Positions 7,434-17,095 are shown, counted from the first letter of the stretch. The stretch: DNA of 64,000 nt from UBA6107 sp038562455 (GCA_038562455.1 JBCFBD010000002.1:1-64000); one strand, 5' to 3'. The notes: generated by a model not told the origin, from the letters alone. Numbers and translations are program-made.

Positions 7434-9146
7434 GTGTTATCCCAAGATGGCAGGATAGAAGGCATTGATATCTCTCAGTTCCAGGATGATTACTACACTG
7501 CGAAGAAACCCGACCTGAAGCAAGCCGCCGCCAATGGTGCAAAGTTTTACTACATGCGCTCTTCCTACGGACAGGTTGAAGACAGAATGTTCAGACACTT
7601 CCTCGAACAGGGTCGTGGCGTCATGGACCAGGCAGCCTATCATTACATGGATTATTACTCTTATTCCTCTCTCGGGTACAACTCGACCAAGTGGGGAGTG
7701 ATCCAGGGGGAGAAGATCATCTCGCTCCTGAAAGGCAACCCCATGCCCATCTTCATTGACGTGGAAAGTGCCAGTCCGTCCTACGCCCCCAATATTTCCA
7801 AGGTGTGGGGCACGGCCATGACCATCCTGGATAACATCCTGAAAACTGTTGATGATCATTTCGGCGTTGCGACCGGTATCTATGCCTCGACTGGATGGCT
7901 GAAAAAGTTCTACGGCTATCACAAGTGGCGCCCGCTATGGGCTGCCAACTACAACAAGGTTGGTCCCGAGGTTGTGAGAAAACTTGTCGCCGACGCGGGC
8001 TTCACCGATCTGTTGATATGGCAGTACGCATCTCACGGCGATATTGACGGCGACGGTACTGGCGATGGCAGAGACCTGGGGTTTGAAAGCAACGGTCTCG
8101 ATCTCAACCTGTGGATGCAATCAAAGGAACGCTACGATGAGTTCTTCGGTGCCAAACCGGTTGAACCACCAGCAGTCAAGCCGTTGGACAATTATCTCCT
8201 TCCCATTGACGAAGGCAAGCATTACATCACCCAGATCTTCGGGGTAAACCCTGGCACTTATCCGACTTCCAGGGGACACAACGGCATTGACTTCGGTCTT
8301 CCTGTTGGATGCAATCTCTACGCGTCCCGTGAGGGCAAGGTCATTCAGGCTGGCGACTTCAGCCAGCCAGGTATCACGGACGGAAAGATCGGTTACGGCA
8401 GGCATTGCCGTATCGAGCATTCTGACGGCGCGATCACCATCTATGGTCACCTGTCCAGGCTTGATGTCAAAGTAGGCGACGTGGTTACTGCCGGTCAATT
8501 GATCGGTCTCTCCGGCGGAGCAACCAGCGATCCACATTCGGGCTTTTCAAGCGGCCCGCATCTCCATTTCGAGATCCGAAAAGAGGGTGCACCACAGATA
8601 CCAGGTGGATTTGTTTACAACGGAATCGACCCGCTTCCATTGTTTGTCCCCAGGAAAACAGAAAACCCGCTCTACACGATCAACGTAAAGATTGACACGC
8701 TGCTTCTACGCAAAGGGCCTGGAAGCAATTTCGGCATGCTCCGCAATATCGCACCCGGCAAGCACAATGTCTACGAAGAGATCAATGGTTGGGGCCGCGT
8801 ATCGCAGTTGTTCGGCGAGTGGTCATACGTGGCTTTCTCAGGATGGGTTGACAAACTCGACGCCCCTTTAGCAATTCCTGAACCTACCGAACCCATTATT
8901 CCAGCACCCAAGGAGATAAAAATGAAAAGCGTTGAAATCAAGAAAGTGAAACAGGGGCGGGGAGGGTTACGGGTCAGGACCAGTGCGAAAGCCCCCACGT
9001 TGTTCTCCCTCGTCCAGGATAAGCTGGCGGAAGGAACGGAAGTAGAAATCCTGGAGCGGGTTGTTTCGGGCAATTACATCTGGGTGCGCATCGGGTACGG
9101 GCAGTGGGTGTGCGAGCGGGAAGGTCAGACTGTTTATCTTGAATAA
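7434..9146 (+). CDS. Endolysin: GH25 muramidase + M23 endopeptidase + SH3 repeats
   Basis: A 570-residue modular lysin. Residues about 8-235 are a GH25 lysozyme-like domain with the opening Asp (D12 in GIDIS) and the D109-V-E111 pair, which would cut the glycan strand. Residues about 255-410 are an M23 zinc peptidase with ligands H282 and D286 (GHNGID) and the HLH pair at 376-378, which would cut peptide cross-links. Two SH3-like modules follow (about 425-480 and 497-569) and probably bind the wall. The start is a GTG after AAAGG. No signal peptide is visible, consistent with holin-dependent release. An internal ribosome site within the last module is listed separately. Confidence 0.9.
   Translation: MLSQDGRIEGIDISQFQDDYYTAKKPDLKQAAANGAKFYYMRSSYGQVEDRMFRHFLEQGRGVMDQAAYHYMDYYSYSSLGYNSTKWGVIQGEKIISLLKGNPMPIFIDVESASPSYAPNISKVWGTAMTILDNILKTVDDHFGVATGIYASTGWLKKFYGYHKWRPLWAANYNKVGPEVVRKLVADAGFTDLLIWQYASHGDIDGDGTGDGRDLGFESNGLDLNLWMQSKERYDEFFGAKPVEPPAVKPLDNYLLPIDEGKHYITQIFGVNPGTYPTSRGHNGIDFGLPVGCNLYASREGKVIQAGDFSQPGITDGKIGYGRHCRIEHSDGAITIYGHLSRLDVKVGDVVTAGQLIGLSGGATSDPHSGFSSGPHLHFEIRKEGAPQIPGGFVYNGIDPLPLFVPRKTENPLYTINVKIDTLLLRKGPGSNFGMLRNIAPGKHNVYEEINGWGRVSQLFGEWSYVAFSGWVDKLDAPLAIPEPTEPIIPAPKEIKMKSVEIKKVKQGRGGLRVRTSAKAPTLFSLVQDKLAEGTEVEILERVVSGNYIWVRIGYGQWVCEREGQTVYLE
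8910..8924 (+). promoter_or_regulatory. Internal ribosome site and in-frame ATG inside the endolysin gene
   Basis: AAGGAG at 8910-8915 lies six bases before an ATG at 8922 that is in frame with the endolysin (496 codons after its start). It would yield a separate protein of about 74 residues made only of the C-terminal SH3 module. Some endolysins of Gram-positive phages use such internal starts to make extra wall-binding subunits that assemble with the full-length enzyme. Confidence 0.6.
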
Positions 9147-9183
9147 CGCTTCTCAGAAATTGACTGTGAGCTAAGGAGGATCG

Positions 9184-9199
9184 TTTCAGACGTCTGAAA
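9184..9199. repeat. 16-bp palindrome, second copy of a 14-bp core
   Basis: TTTCAGACGTCTGAAA is a perfect palindrome. Its core TTCAGACGTCTGAA also occurs at 3022-3035, inside the first codons of an unknown gene. No T-run follows it. It could be a regulator or recombinase site specific to the element. Confidence 0.45.
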
Positions 9200-9316
9200 G
9201 ATAAGTACTCTACTGAGAGCCTTGAGCGAGAGTAACTTACAAATCGCTTTTCAGTCGAATAAACCACAGCTATGGGCTGTGAACCTTTGATAAATCATTA
9301 GTACCTTATAAAATAA

Positions 9317-9961
9317 TTAATACTTAGAAGGATTTTCCCAACCTTCCACCTTAGAGATAGGTAATGTATCAGGATCCACACCAGTCATAATGGCATTCAG
9401 TAAAATGGTAATTTTTGCAGCATAAACAGCCATTTCCCTAGATGTATACGGAAGATCTTCCTTAATCCAGAGATATACGAGTTGGCTTATCCCTCCTAGG
9501 CAATAGAATGCAAGAAGTTTATCAGGTACTTTTTTTACAGAATCCTCCGGCTGTACTGCGTGTTGAATTGCTAAACCCTGTTCAATAAATTTCTGAATGT
9601 AATCATGAAAATAAGGTGAGTCTATAAATTGGGTCATTAAAATCATACGCAAATCTTTATTTTGCTTGGAAAATTCAAAAGATTTTTGATATCTATCAAT
9701 ATAAGCTTCTGGATTTACATAAATGTCATCTCGTGACACTGGTGTTTCAGATATAGTCTCTCCTTCTTCCACTACGTCATTCAACAATTGATAGATGTCT
9801 TTAAAATGTGCATAAAAGGTGCTCCTATTGACTCGAGCATATTTGCAGATATCCTTGACTGTAATCGCGTGGAAAGGTCTTTCTCTTGTCAGGCGAATAA
9901 AAGCTTGTTTTATCTTCTCTTTAGTTTGTTCAGGACGGGGATCAAGGGATTTTTCCGACAT
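9317..9961 (-). CDS. TetR/AcrR-family transcriptional regulator
   Basis: A 214-residue protein with the N-terminal TetR helix-turn-helix: an IKQAFIRLTRERPFHAITVKD segment, then CKYARVNRSTFYAHFKD (about residues 15-62). The C-terminal all-helical domain would bind a ligand and form dimers. A GGAG site lies ahead of the ATG. A 30-bp imperfect palindrome lies just upstream (9982-10011), the expected position for autoregulation and for control of the divergent flavoenzyme gene. It marks the left end of the AT-rich block. Confidence 0.85.
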   Translation of the reverse strand: MSEKSLDPRPEQTKEKIKQAFIRLTRERPFHAITVKDICKYARVNRSTFYAHFKDIYQLLNDVVEEGETISETPVSRDDIYVNPEAYIDRYQKSFEFSKQNKDLRMILMTQFIDSPYFHDYIQKFIEQGLAIQHAVQPEDSVKKVPDKLLAFYCLGGISQLVYLWIKEDLPYTSREMAVYAAKITILLNAIMTGVDPDTLPISKVEGWENPSKY

Positions 9962-10304
9962 TTTCTACTCCATGTTGCATTAACAACATTTAACAATCGT
10001 TGCTTGTTGTTTTTTCGCTTAGAGAAACTATATATTTATTATAGGCTTTTCTTGCAGACATAGCATTTTGCAGGTTCCATAATTCTTTCGTTTATTTTCA
10101 TTTTGAAACCTAATTCGAAAGGAGAGTATATAAGAAACAGGTATATGAACAAATTCAAGGGCGAGCTATATGAATAAATGATTGAAGTTGCAGGCTTGTT
10201 ATCACCTTGTGGGTATTTAAGAATCAATTTGAGTGTCGTGTCAAATTTAAGAATAACTTCTCGTTGAATCCAATTTGTACAACTAGATATAAAGGAGAAT
10301 ACGA
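9962..10304. other. Divergent intergenic region, TetR / flavoenzyme
   Basis: About 340 AT-rich bases between two divergent genes. It holds the operator-like palindrome described separately and the AAAGGAG ribosome site of the flavoenzyme gene. No other gene was seen. Confidence 0.5.
9982..10011. promoter_or_regulatory. Operator-like imperfect palindrome for the TetR regulator
   Basis: The half-sites AACAACA and TGTTGTT at the ends, and AAC / GTT inside, are arranged symmetrically over 30 bp, about 20 bases before the TetR start codon. Size and position fit a TetR-family operator. Confidence 0.5.
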
Positions 10305-11891
10305 ATGGCAGACTATGAAGTAATTACGATCGGCGCGGGGCCAAATGGCCTCATGACATCAGCCTTGTTGGCTGTTGATGGTAAAAAAGTATGTTGTTGC
10401 GAATTGAACGACCATGTTGGAGGATTAGCGTCCAACGCCCATGAATTTCCAGGCTTCGTTCATAACCGCGGTATGTGGTTCTTGATGTTCGCTCAAATTG
10501 ATGATTTACTCAAGAAACTTGAACTAAAAAAATATGGACTAGAAATGTATGATCCGGATCACACCGGCGTAATTTTGCCGGCTAATCCACCAGATCCTGC
10601 TTTTAAACTATTTAACAATCCTTTAGAAACCCTGGAACACCTTGGCAAGGATTTTGGCAAGGAAGCTGTGGATGGGTTTATTGGATTTATGAAGTTTCTA
10701 GAACCATTCGCCATCGGTCAGGAATTGGCTATTAAGAGCGCGCCATTATCAATTAGCCAGATGATTGACATGGTTCCAAGTCATGAAGCTCAGGACCAGT
10801 TGAAGACGATATTCTATGGTACTGCGATGGAAGTGATGGATAGATTCTTCCCAGATAAAAAGAAAATGGCTCCTATTCGCGGTTACGTTGGGGCTATGTG
10901 CGTAGATGGATTCTTTGGTGGACCGATGACGCCAGGATCTGCACTGACACTTGCTTATCATTTCGGAACACCTGCAGCGGGTGAAGGCGCGACTGGTTCA
11001 CAATTCAAGTTCTGTAAAGGTCACATGGGGATGTTTTCTGAATCCTTGGCCAAGTCTTTTGTTGCGCATGGCGGTACCTTGTTGAAGAACGCGGAAGTAA
11101 CAAAGATCCTTGTTAAAAACAACAAAGCTTATGGCGTTAGGTTGGCTGATGGAAGGGAAATTACTGCAGACATCGTGATTTCAAGTTGTGATGCTTACAA
11201 CACCTTCATCAATATGGTAGGAAGCGAAAACACTCCTTCATGGCTCGAATCTGCAATCCGGAATATCAACTACACAGAAACGATTACACAATGTTATCTG
11301 ACATTTAAAGGTTTGCCTGAGTTTAGGAAAGAATATGACGAGTTAAACTATGAAAACTGGAGAGTCTTCATCGGTGACCATAGTGATATCGAATTATTTG
11401 AAGAAAGTTGGGATGCACTCAAATTTGGCAAAAATCCCCCACGTGTCGCTGGCGGATTGCTGATTCCTAGTATTCTCGATCCAACACTTGCCCCAGAAGG
11501 CTACCATACAGGAACTTTCTGCCATTCTAACTCTTGGCCAATTGGTGTTCCTGATGATAAAGTGGACCAGGTGAAGAATGAGATCTTCAATAAAATGGTC
11601 GATCATTATGAACTCTTTATGCCGAATTTTAGGGACTGTCTGCAGGATTGGAAGATGATGGCACCTAAGGATTATGAAAAACTGTATCATAATACCGGCG
11701 GCACTTGGACACATGGGATGATCGAGATCAAACAAATGTTTGATATGCGCCCTGTCAAAGGAATGTCAGATTGCCGCGCTCCAATCAAGAACATGTACCT
11801 GTGTGGATCCTCAAACCATCCTGGTCCAGGTGTAAATGGGCGTACTCCTTTGATTTGCATTAATGCGATGAAAGAGGATGGTGTTATATAA
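10305..11891 (+). CDS. FAD-dependent oxidoreductase, phytoene-desaturase (CrtI)-like
   Basis: A 528-residue protein starting with a dinucleotide-binding fold (VITIGAGPNGLMTSALLA, residues about 6-23, then an acidic C-E-L-N end of strand 2). The C-terminal FAD segment (NMYLCGSSNHPGPGVNG) is typical of the CrtI/COG1233 group. Members include carotenoid desaturases, isomerases and many uncharacterised oxidoreductases; no carotenoid genes are nearby, so the substrate is open. The ATG follows AAAGGAG. The divergent TetR gene probably controls it. A 10-bp inverted repeat about 150 bases after the stop may end the transcript. Confidence 0.8.
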   Translation: MADYEVITIGAGPNGLMTSALLAVDGKKVCCCELNDHVGGLASNAHEFPGFVHNRGMWFLMFAQIDDLLKKLELKKYGLEMYDPDHTGVILPANPPDPAFKLFNNPLETLEHLGKDFGKEAVDGFIGFMKFLEPFAIGQELAIKSAPLSISQMIDMVPSHEAQDQLKTIFYGTAMEVMDRFFPDKKKMAPIRGYVGAMCVDGFFGGPMTPGSALTLAYHFGTPAAGEGATGSQFKFCKGHMGMFSESLAKSFVAHGGTLLKNAEVTKILVKNNKAYGVRLADGREITADIVISSCDAYNTFINMVGSENTPSWLESAIRNINYTETITQCYLTFKGLPEFRKEYDELNYENWRVFIGDHSDIELFEESWDALKFGKNPPRVAGGLLIPSILDPTLAPEGYHTGTFCHSNSWPIGVPDDKVDQVKNEIFNKMVDHYELFMPNFRDCLQDWKMMAPKDYEKLYHNTGGTWTHGMIEIKQMFDMRPVKGMSDCRAPIKNMYLCGSSNHPGPGVNGRTPLICINAMKEDGVI

Positions 11892-12214
11892 GAGTCCTTT
11901 TGCCTGAAGTAAAAAGGCACGGATTTTCTGAAAGGCTTAGAGTACTCGGAGAGAATTAATAAATAGACATTCACTCATCTCGAAGGATTTCTTCTGTCCT
12001 AGGGAATCTAGCGGTGAAAGGAACAGACAACGGAGTATCGGGGCATAGGCAAAGGAAATTTCTTTCTTCCGATAACCTATGCCCCAATTTAGTGGAAGAA
12101 AAACCCTATAAGAAATCACCTCTTTTCAAGAGTTCTTTGAAAAGGATGGGACTAATCATTCCTTAGAATTAATATCGTTTGTAGGTGATCCTAAAAAAGA
12201 AAGGTATAAAAAAG
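11892..12214. other. Intergenic stretch with a long inverted repeat
   Basis: A perfect 10-bp inverted repeat, GGGGCATAGG (12040-12049) with CCTATGCCCC (12076-12085), encloses a smaller self-complementary AAAGGAAATTTCTTT. A stable hairpin is likely. No T-run follows immediately. No gene was seen. Confidence 0.45.
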
Positions 12215-12484
12215 ATGGCAGAAAAAGAGTCAAAAGATGCTGTTCGTGTTGTTAATGATAAAGGTGTTACGATGATGGCTATGAATAGTCTGAAACGGGA
12301 TGGGGATAAGTTAACCATAAACGGTATTTTAATGGGTGCCTGGCCAACCGATATGTTTGTTGATCCGGAAAATGTCGCAAGATTAATCAAGTTGATACTT
12401 AAGTCACCCTCAATAATACTTTATGTATTATCACTTCCAATTATTTTACCTCGATGGAAAAAGCAAAAAGCGAATAAGCATTAG
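12215..12484 (+). CDS. Small membrane-anchored protein of unknown function
   Basis: An 89-residue protein from the ATG at 12215; a GTG ten codons upstream is also possible. The first 65 residues are soluble and include NGILMGAWPTDMFVDPENVARLIK. A hydrophobic span near the end (SIILYVLSLPIIL) is followed by a basic tail. I do not recognise it. It follows the flavoenzyme gene on the same strand, so the two may work together. Confidence 0.55.
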   Translation: MAEKESKDAVRVVNDKGVTMMAMNSLKRDGDKLTINGILMGAWPTDMFVDPENVARLIKLILKSPSIILYVLSLPIILPRWKKQKANKH

Positions 12485-12660
12485 ACATAAAGAAGTAAAA
12501 CAAAGCAATTCATTAAATTTCATATTTTGCTTGAAATAATAAATGAAAGTAGAAATGGATTAATTTCCAATAATTATCTCTGCCAGTAAGTTCCCAAAAC
12601 CACGGACACAATAATATTTGTCTGAAATAGATTGACTCAATTTACCGAAATCCGACAACG

Positions 12661-12954
12661 CTATTTTTCCCCCAATTCGTCTCTCGGAATGGTTTCTCCG
12701 TCTAAGCGCAAGTACTTCACATTTTCGACAGTGATAATCTTTAGAATTGTGGGCTTAATCTTCTTGGTTTCGACGAACAATACGAAACCAGTTTGGATCA
12801 ATGAAAGGACTTCTTCCCTGGAAATTCTTATGGGCGGTAAAAACAAGGAATGAGACCGATCCGTGTAATAACCAGATAAAAAATCAATCATTGGATATTC
12901 TGGTGTTGTTTTAAATCCAGTTATGCAGAAATATTTGGAAAGGTGAGTGTGCAT
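12661..12954 (-). CDS. Small DUF3892-like protein
   Basis: A 97-residue frame ending in NVKYLRLDGETIPRDELGE, close to the KYLRT...DNL ending of the small DUF3892 family found in many Gram-positive and Chloroflexota genomes. The family has no established function. It stands alone between convergent and leftward genes in AT-rich DNA, and its start is uncertain. Assignment is from pattern memory only. Confidence 0.45.
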   Translation of the reverse strand: MHTHLSKYFCITGFKTTPEYPMIDFLSGYYTDRSHSLFLPPIRISREEVLSLIQTGFVLFVETKKIKPTILKIITVENVKYLRLDGETIPRDELGEK

Positions 12955-13498
12955 ACAATAATAATAGCACGAGTGTTCTACTAGTCAAATGGAAGTGTTT
13001 CATAAATTAAATTTGATCACTTGTGGCAAGTGGGAGGTGGAAATTTTCCAAGCTGTTCAGAAAAAGACGGAACAACCATCTGTCCAAAGGGAGACGGTAT
13101 TTGGTTGATGACATTATCAGGTTGTCGGTCCATAGAGGGGGATGTAGGTGGTGACAAAGGAAATAATCCGGGTGCGCCTTGGGTACAGGAAAGGGATGTG
13201 TGAACGGGAAGGGGAGGCGGCCGAACAGGAATAATAATTGTCAATATGAGTGTGGGAACCAGAGGGTCGTTTCAGGTGTCTATATGATGATAAGTGATAG
13301 TGTAAATGTAATTATTTTGTCAAATCACGATTTCTTATTAATCAAATAATGATTTACTCTCTGCTTACTTTGGTTATTTTGTGAGTCTTGGTGTTTTACT
13401 TATTTGGGTTAATGACCTTAAGGTTAAATTCTGACTCACCACTTCCGTTATTGTCTGATTATTAGGAAAATGTGTTATGACAAATCGATGGATTATTT
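12955..13498. other. AT-rich gap without a recognisable gene
   Basis: About 540 bases between the DUF3892-like gene and the transporter operon. A CACTTGTGGCAAGTG inverted repeat lies near 13019-13033. A segment near 13264-13290 resembles part of the sequence at 9181-9205. Open frames here are proline-rich and not convincing. Confidence 0.4.
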
Positions 13499-14407
13499 TT
13501 AGAGATTATTTCGCTTTTGACGAATCGCGGAACTAATAGTAATGACAATAATGGCTAACAAATATGGAAACATTTTCATTAATTCTGGTGGTATGCCAAA
13601 GCTTTCCAACTGCAGACGGAAACCGAAGGCATCAGCAAAAGCAAATACCAAACTAGCTATAAAGGTTAAGGAAGGATCCGCACCACCAAATACTATTGCA
13701 GATACGGCAGTGAAACCTCTTCCTTGGACCATGTTTTCGCTAAATTCAAAAACATAACCAGTAGAAAGATGTGCACCAGCAAGACCACAAAGGGCACCCG
13801 ACCATATTATTGACAATAATTTGATCTTTATTGAGTTAATTCCAGCTGTTCGGGCTGCTTCTTCGTTTTCACCAATGCAACGTACTGAAAGCCCAAAGGG
13901 TGTTTTATATAACAATAAATACGTGATTAATATAAATAGCAGGCTTACATAGACTAATGGTGTCTGTCCATTTAATGCCGGTCCTAGAAAAGGCACATTT
14001 TCCAGAAAAGGAAGATATATTTTTGGCAATGGTTCAAGGTTTATTGGGCGATAAACGCCAGATGCACCAAATACATTTCGGAGGAGAAAAGATGTCAAAC
14101 CATAAGCCATTAGATTAATCGCAATTCCAACAATGAGCTCATTAGCCTTATAAATCAATGTAGCAATTGCGAAGATCAAACTCAAAAAAATTCCTGAAAT
14201 TACTCCACCAAGTAGTCCCAACCAGATATTACCTGTCATATCTGCTAAGTAAATCGCAAAAAAAGATCCGATTAACATGAACCCTTCTAACCCTATATTG
14301 AAGATAGAAGCCTTCCAACAAAAAACACCACCAAGGCCAGCTAATAATATGGGGGTCATAATTCGGAACGTTGCTGCGAGCAAATCGATGTCAAAAAGCG
14401 AGGTCAT
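13499..14407 (-). CDS. BMP-type ABC transporter permease (second permease)
   Basis: A 302-residue very hydrophobic protein with about eight membrane spans. The conserved stretch after the first span (KASIFNIGLEGFMLIGSF) and a later VRCIGENEEAARTAGI loop mark the permease family of nucleoside-type importers (YufQ/NupQ-like). It pairs with the permease encoded just upstream to form the channel. It starts 10 bases after that gene and is last in the leftward operon. Substrate class is inferred from the BMP-family binding protein in the same operon. Confidence 0.85.
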   Translation of the reverse strand: MTSLFDIDLLAATFRIMTPILLAGLGGVFCWKASIFNIGLEGFMLIGSFFAIYLADMTGNIWLGLLGGVISGIFLSLIFAIATLIYKANELIVGIAINLMAYGLTSFLLRNVFGASGVYRPINLEPLPKIYLPFLENVPFLGPALNGQTPLVYVSLLFILITYLLLYKTPFGLSVRCIGENEEAARTAGINSIKIKLLSIIWSGALCGLAGAHLSTGYVFEFSENMVQGRGFTAVSAIVFGGADPSLTFIASLVFAFADAFGFRLQLESFGIPPELMKMFPYLLAIIVITISSAIRQKRNNL

Positions 14408-14417
14408 CGTACACTCC

Positions 14418-15539
14418 TTAATGCTTGGTTAAGGAATCCGAAATATTACTTTTTTGTTCAGAAGGATTTTGATCTTTCTTTTTCTTATGATTACTATTAA
14501 TAAAGAATTTAATTGTTACCATAAGGACGATTATCGATTGTACAATATCGACCATTGCTCTTGGAACATTTGTTACTCTCTCCATATTCATAGCTCCGTT
14601 ACGGAGTGCACCAAAAAACAAACCTGATAAAAGAATACCGACTGGATTATTGTTAGCCAGGAGAGCAACTACTACGCCATCAAATCCCAAACCACTGGAA
14701 AATCGGCCAGGAAATCGGTGATGTACTCCTAAGATTTCTTCAACTCCTACTAAACCGGCGATTGCTCCACTAAATGCCATGCTTATTAAAATAGTACGCT
14801 TTACATTTAATCCACCATACTTCGCAAAAAGCGCATTTTTACCTATTATCTTAAACTCATAACCGACAGTTGTTTTTCTAAAAAGGTATAACAAAATAAA
14901 TGCGAGAACTATGGAGATAATCAATCCAATATTTACTTGTGAATCCTGTATGATTCTAGGTAGCCAAAAGTTTTTGGTTAAAGTGTTTGTAGAGAACGTC
15001 CCAGCTGAAGAACCCGTGCCACGAAAAGATCCAAGCACTAAGTAATCGGTAATGAAGAATGCAACGAAATTTAGCAGAAGTGTGGTCACTACCTCACTTG
15101 TACCCCATTGAGCTCGCAATAATCCTGGCAATAATGCCCATAACATTCCTATCAACATTCCTGCAATACCTGCGATTAGAATAGATAATGGCATTGGTAA
15201 ATTGGCCAACTTCAAACCAATTATTGCGGCGGTGATACCCCCGAGGTAAAGTTGACCGTCGATCCCTAGATTTACTAATCCAGCAGAAAATGCAGCTGAT
15301 GCTGCAAGACCTGCGAGGATGAGAGGCGTTACCCAGCGTAATGTTCCAGGAAAGTCAGCAACTGCTCCAATGACTATGCCTTTGTAGACAGCTAATGGGT
15401 TATAACCTGTCAAAAGTAGAAGGATACTAGATATAAAAATAGCCAAAATTATCAAAGCGATTTGATGCAATAATCCTTGGATAATATTTGGAGAAATTTT
15501 TCTTAAAACATTTAAAATGGTTTTCAATGATTCCTCCAA
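14418..15539 (-). CDS. BMP-type ABC transporter permease (first permease)
   Basis: A 373-residue permease with a short cytoplasmic N-terminus, about ten spans, the conserved SAGLVNLGIDGQLYLGG segment and the coupling loop GKNALFAKYGG. It resembles YufP/NupP permeases of nucleoside ABC importers. The C-terminus is Lys/Ser-rich. It lies between the ATPase and the second permease and shares their AT-rich composition. Together they form one transporter complex in the cytoplasmic membrane. Confidence 0.85.
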   Translation of the reverse strand: MEESLKTILNVLRKISPNIIQGLLHQIALIILAIFISSILLLLTGYNPLAVYKGIVIGAVADFPGTLRWVTPLILAGLAASAAFSAGLVNLGIDGQLYLGGITAAIIGLKLANLPMPLSILIAGIAGMLIGMLWALLPGLLRAQWGTSEVVTTLLLNFVAFFITDYLVLGSFRGTGSSAGTFSTNTLTKNFWLPRIIQDSQVNIGLIISIVLAFILLYLFRKTTVGYEFKIIGKNALFAKYGGLNVKRTILISMAFSGAIAGLVGVEEILGVHHRFPGRFSSGLGFDGVVVALLANNNPVGILLSGLFFGALRNGAMNMERVTNVPRAMVDIVQSIIVLMVTIKFFINSNHKKKKDQNPSEQKSNISDSLTKH

Positions 15540-15589
15540 TCATGCAAAAAAAACTGGTTGTTAGAAATCAATTGGTACAGGAAATATTA

Positions 15590-17095
15590 CTATCGACCTG
15601 CTCCTAGCATGGCCAATCCTAACTTTTCCTCCAAAACCTGGCCTCCACAAAACTCACCACAAAATTCTCCTTCATATATGGCAATTATTCGGTCAGAAAG
15701 AGATAGGATTTCATCCAACTCTGTTGAGATAAGTAAAATTGCACTTCCCTGATCCCGTAATTTTATTAACTTTTTATGTATATACTCAATTGCACCAACA
15801 TCTACTCCGCGTGTCGGCTGTGATGCAATCAAGAGATTTGGTTGATGTTCTATTTCTCTCCCTACTATGAGTTTTTGCATGTTACCGCCGGATAAACTGC
15901 TTGTCATCTGTCTAGTGCTTACAGCAGACACATTGCTTCGAAGCAGAAGTTCTTTTGAATACTCTTCAACTTGCTTCTTACTGAGGAAAATCCCATGTGC
16001 GATAGGAGACTTGTAGTATGTATTAATTATTAGGTTCTCTTCCAATGTGCATGAAACTTCTATTCCCATGTGTATCCGATCCGCGGGAATATGAGATACA
16101 CCGTGATCTCTGCGTTTCCTGATTGGCATATTATGTAGGTCTAAACCTGAGTAATCGATGGTTCCGCTAGTGGGTTTTCTTAATCCCGTAAGCACTTCTA
16201 CTAATTCGGTTTGCCCATTTCCGTCCACTCCAGCAATTCCTAGTATTTCTCCCCGACGAAGTGAAAAACTCAGATTTTTTAAGGCGGGCATCCCACGATT
16301 ATTATTAGCATTGAGGTTCCGAACAGTAAGCACATCTTCATGGACCTTTGCGATGGTTTTATCAACTTTCAAGACAACATCACGTCCGACCATCAATCTC
16401 GCAAGCGTATTTTCAGATGTACTCTTTGTCTCTACTTCACCAGTGACAACACCATTTCGCATAACTGTTATTCGATCGGATATAGCTAAAACTTCTTTGA
16501 GCTTATGAGTAATGAAAATTATTGTTCGACCATCTTGAACAAGACTCTTAAATATCTTAAATAATTCGATTGTCTGTTGTGGTGTTAATACAGCGGTTGG
16601 TTCGTCAAGAATGAATACTTTTGCCCCTCTGTAAAGCGCTTTTAGAATTTCAACGCGCTGCATCTCTCCAACCGATAGTTCATAAATTTTCTTATTGAGA
16701 TTCTGTACTAGATCATATTGGTCATTTATTTCCTCAATTTTATTAATAGCACGTCGTCTATCAATAAATCCTAACCTCGTGGGTACATTTCCTAATATGA
16801 TATTCTCAATTACTGTCAAGGATGGAACCAGCATGAAATGCTGGTGTACCATCCCGATCCCCAGGCGAATTGCTTCAGTTGGATTGTGAATTATCACTGA
16901 TTTATCTTGAAGCCGGATTTCACCAGAATCCGGTTGAAACATTCCATACAGAATATTCATGAGGGTGGTCTTCCCTGCCCCATTTTCTCCAATAAGTGCG
17001 TGAATTTCTCCTGTTGATACCCGGAATGTAACTCTGTTGTCGGCAATTACCTGGCCAAATGTTTTTGTGATATCAATCATTTCCAAAGCATACAT
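15590..17095 (-). CDS. BMP-type ABC transporter ATPase (double NBD)
   Basis: A 501-residue protein with two fused nucleotide-binding domains. The first has a full Walker A (GENGAGKTTL, about residues 38-47), a signature near ELSVGEMQRVEIL and Walker B VFILDEPTAV. The second has a degenerate Walker A (GVDGNGQTEL) and a strong signature (SLSGGNMQK). This asymmetry is typical of sugar and nucleoside importers. The start at 17095 was chosen over an upstream ATG because GGAGG lies seven bases ahead of it. It energises the permeases encoded next. Confidence 0.9.
   Translation of the reverse strand: MYALEMIDITKTFGQVIADNRVTFRVSTGEIHALIGENGAGKTTLMNILYGMFQPDSGEIRLQDKSVIIHNPTEAIRLGIGMVHQHFMLVPSLTVIENIILGNVPTRLGFIDRRRAINKIEEINDQYDLVQNLNKKIYELSVGEMQRVEILKALYRGAKVFILDEPTAVLTPQQTIELFKIFKSLVQDGRTIIFITHKLKEVLAISDRITVMRNGVVTGEVETKSTSENTLARLMVGRDVVLKVDKTIAKVHEDVLTVRNLNANNNRGMPALKNLSFSLRRGEILGIAGVDGNGQTELVEVLTGLRKPTSGTIDYSGLDLHNMPIRKRRDHGVSHIPADRIHMGIEVSCTLEENLIINTYYKSPIAHGIFLSKKQVEEYSKELLLRSNVSAVSTRQMTSSLSGGNMQKLIVGREIEHQPNLLIASQPTRGVDVGAIEYIHKKLIKLRDQGSAILLISTELDEILSLSDRIIAIYEGEFCGEFCGGQVLEEKLGLAMLGAGR

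Noticed and set aside
13017..13244. Open frames on both strands in the AT-rich gap
   Set aside because: Low-complexity proline- or glycine-rich translations without ribosome sites.
9181..13300. Imperfect repeat between 9181-9205 and 13264-13290 as possible insertion-site duplication
   Set aside because: Only short blocks match (TCGTTTCAG, GTCT, GATAAGT), too little to call a direct repeat.
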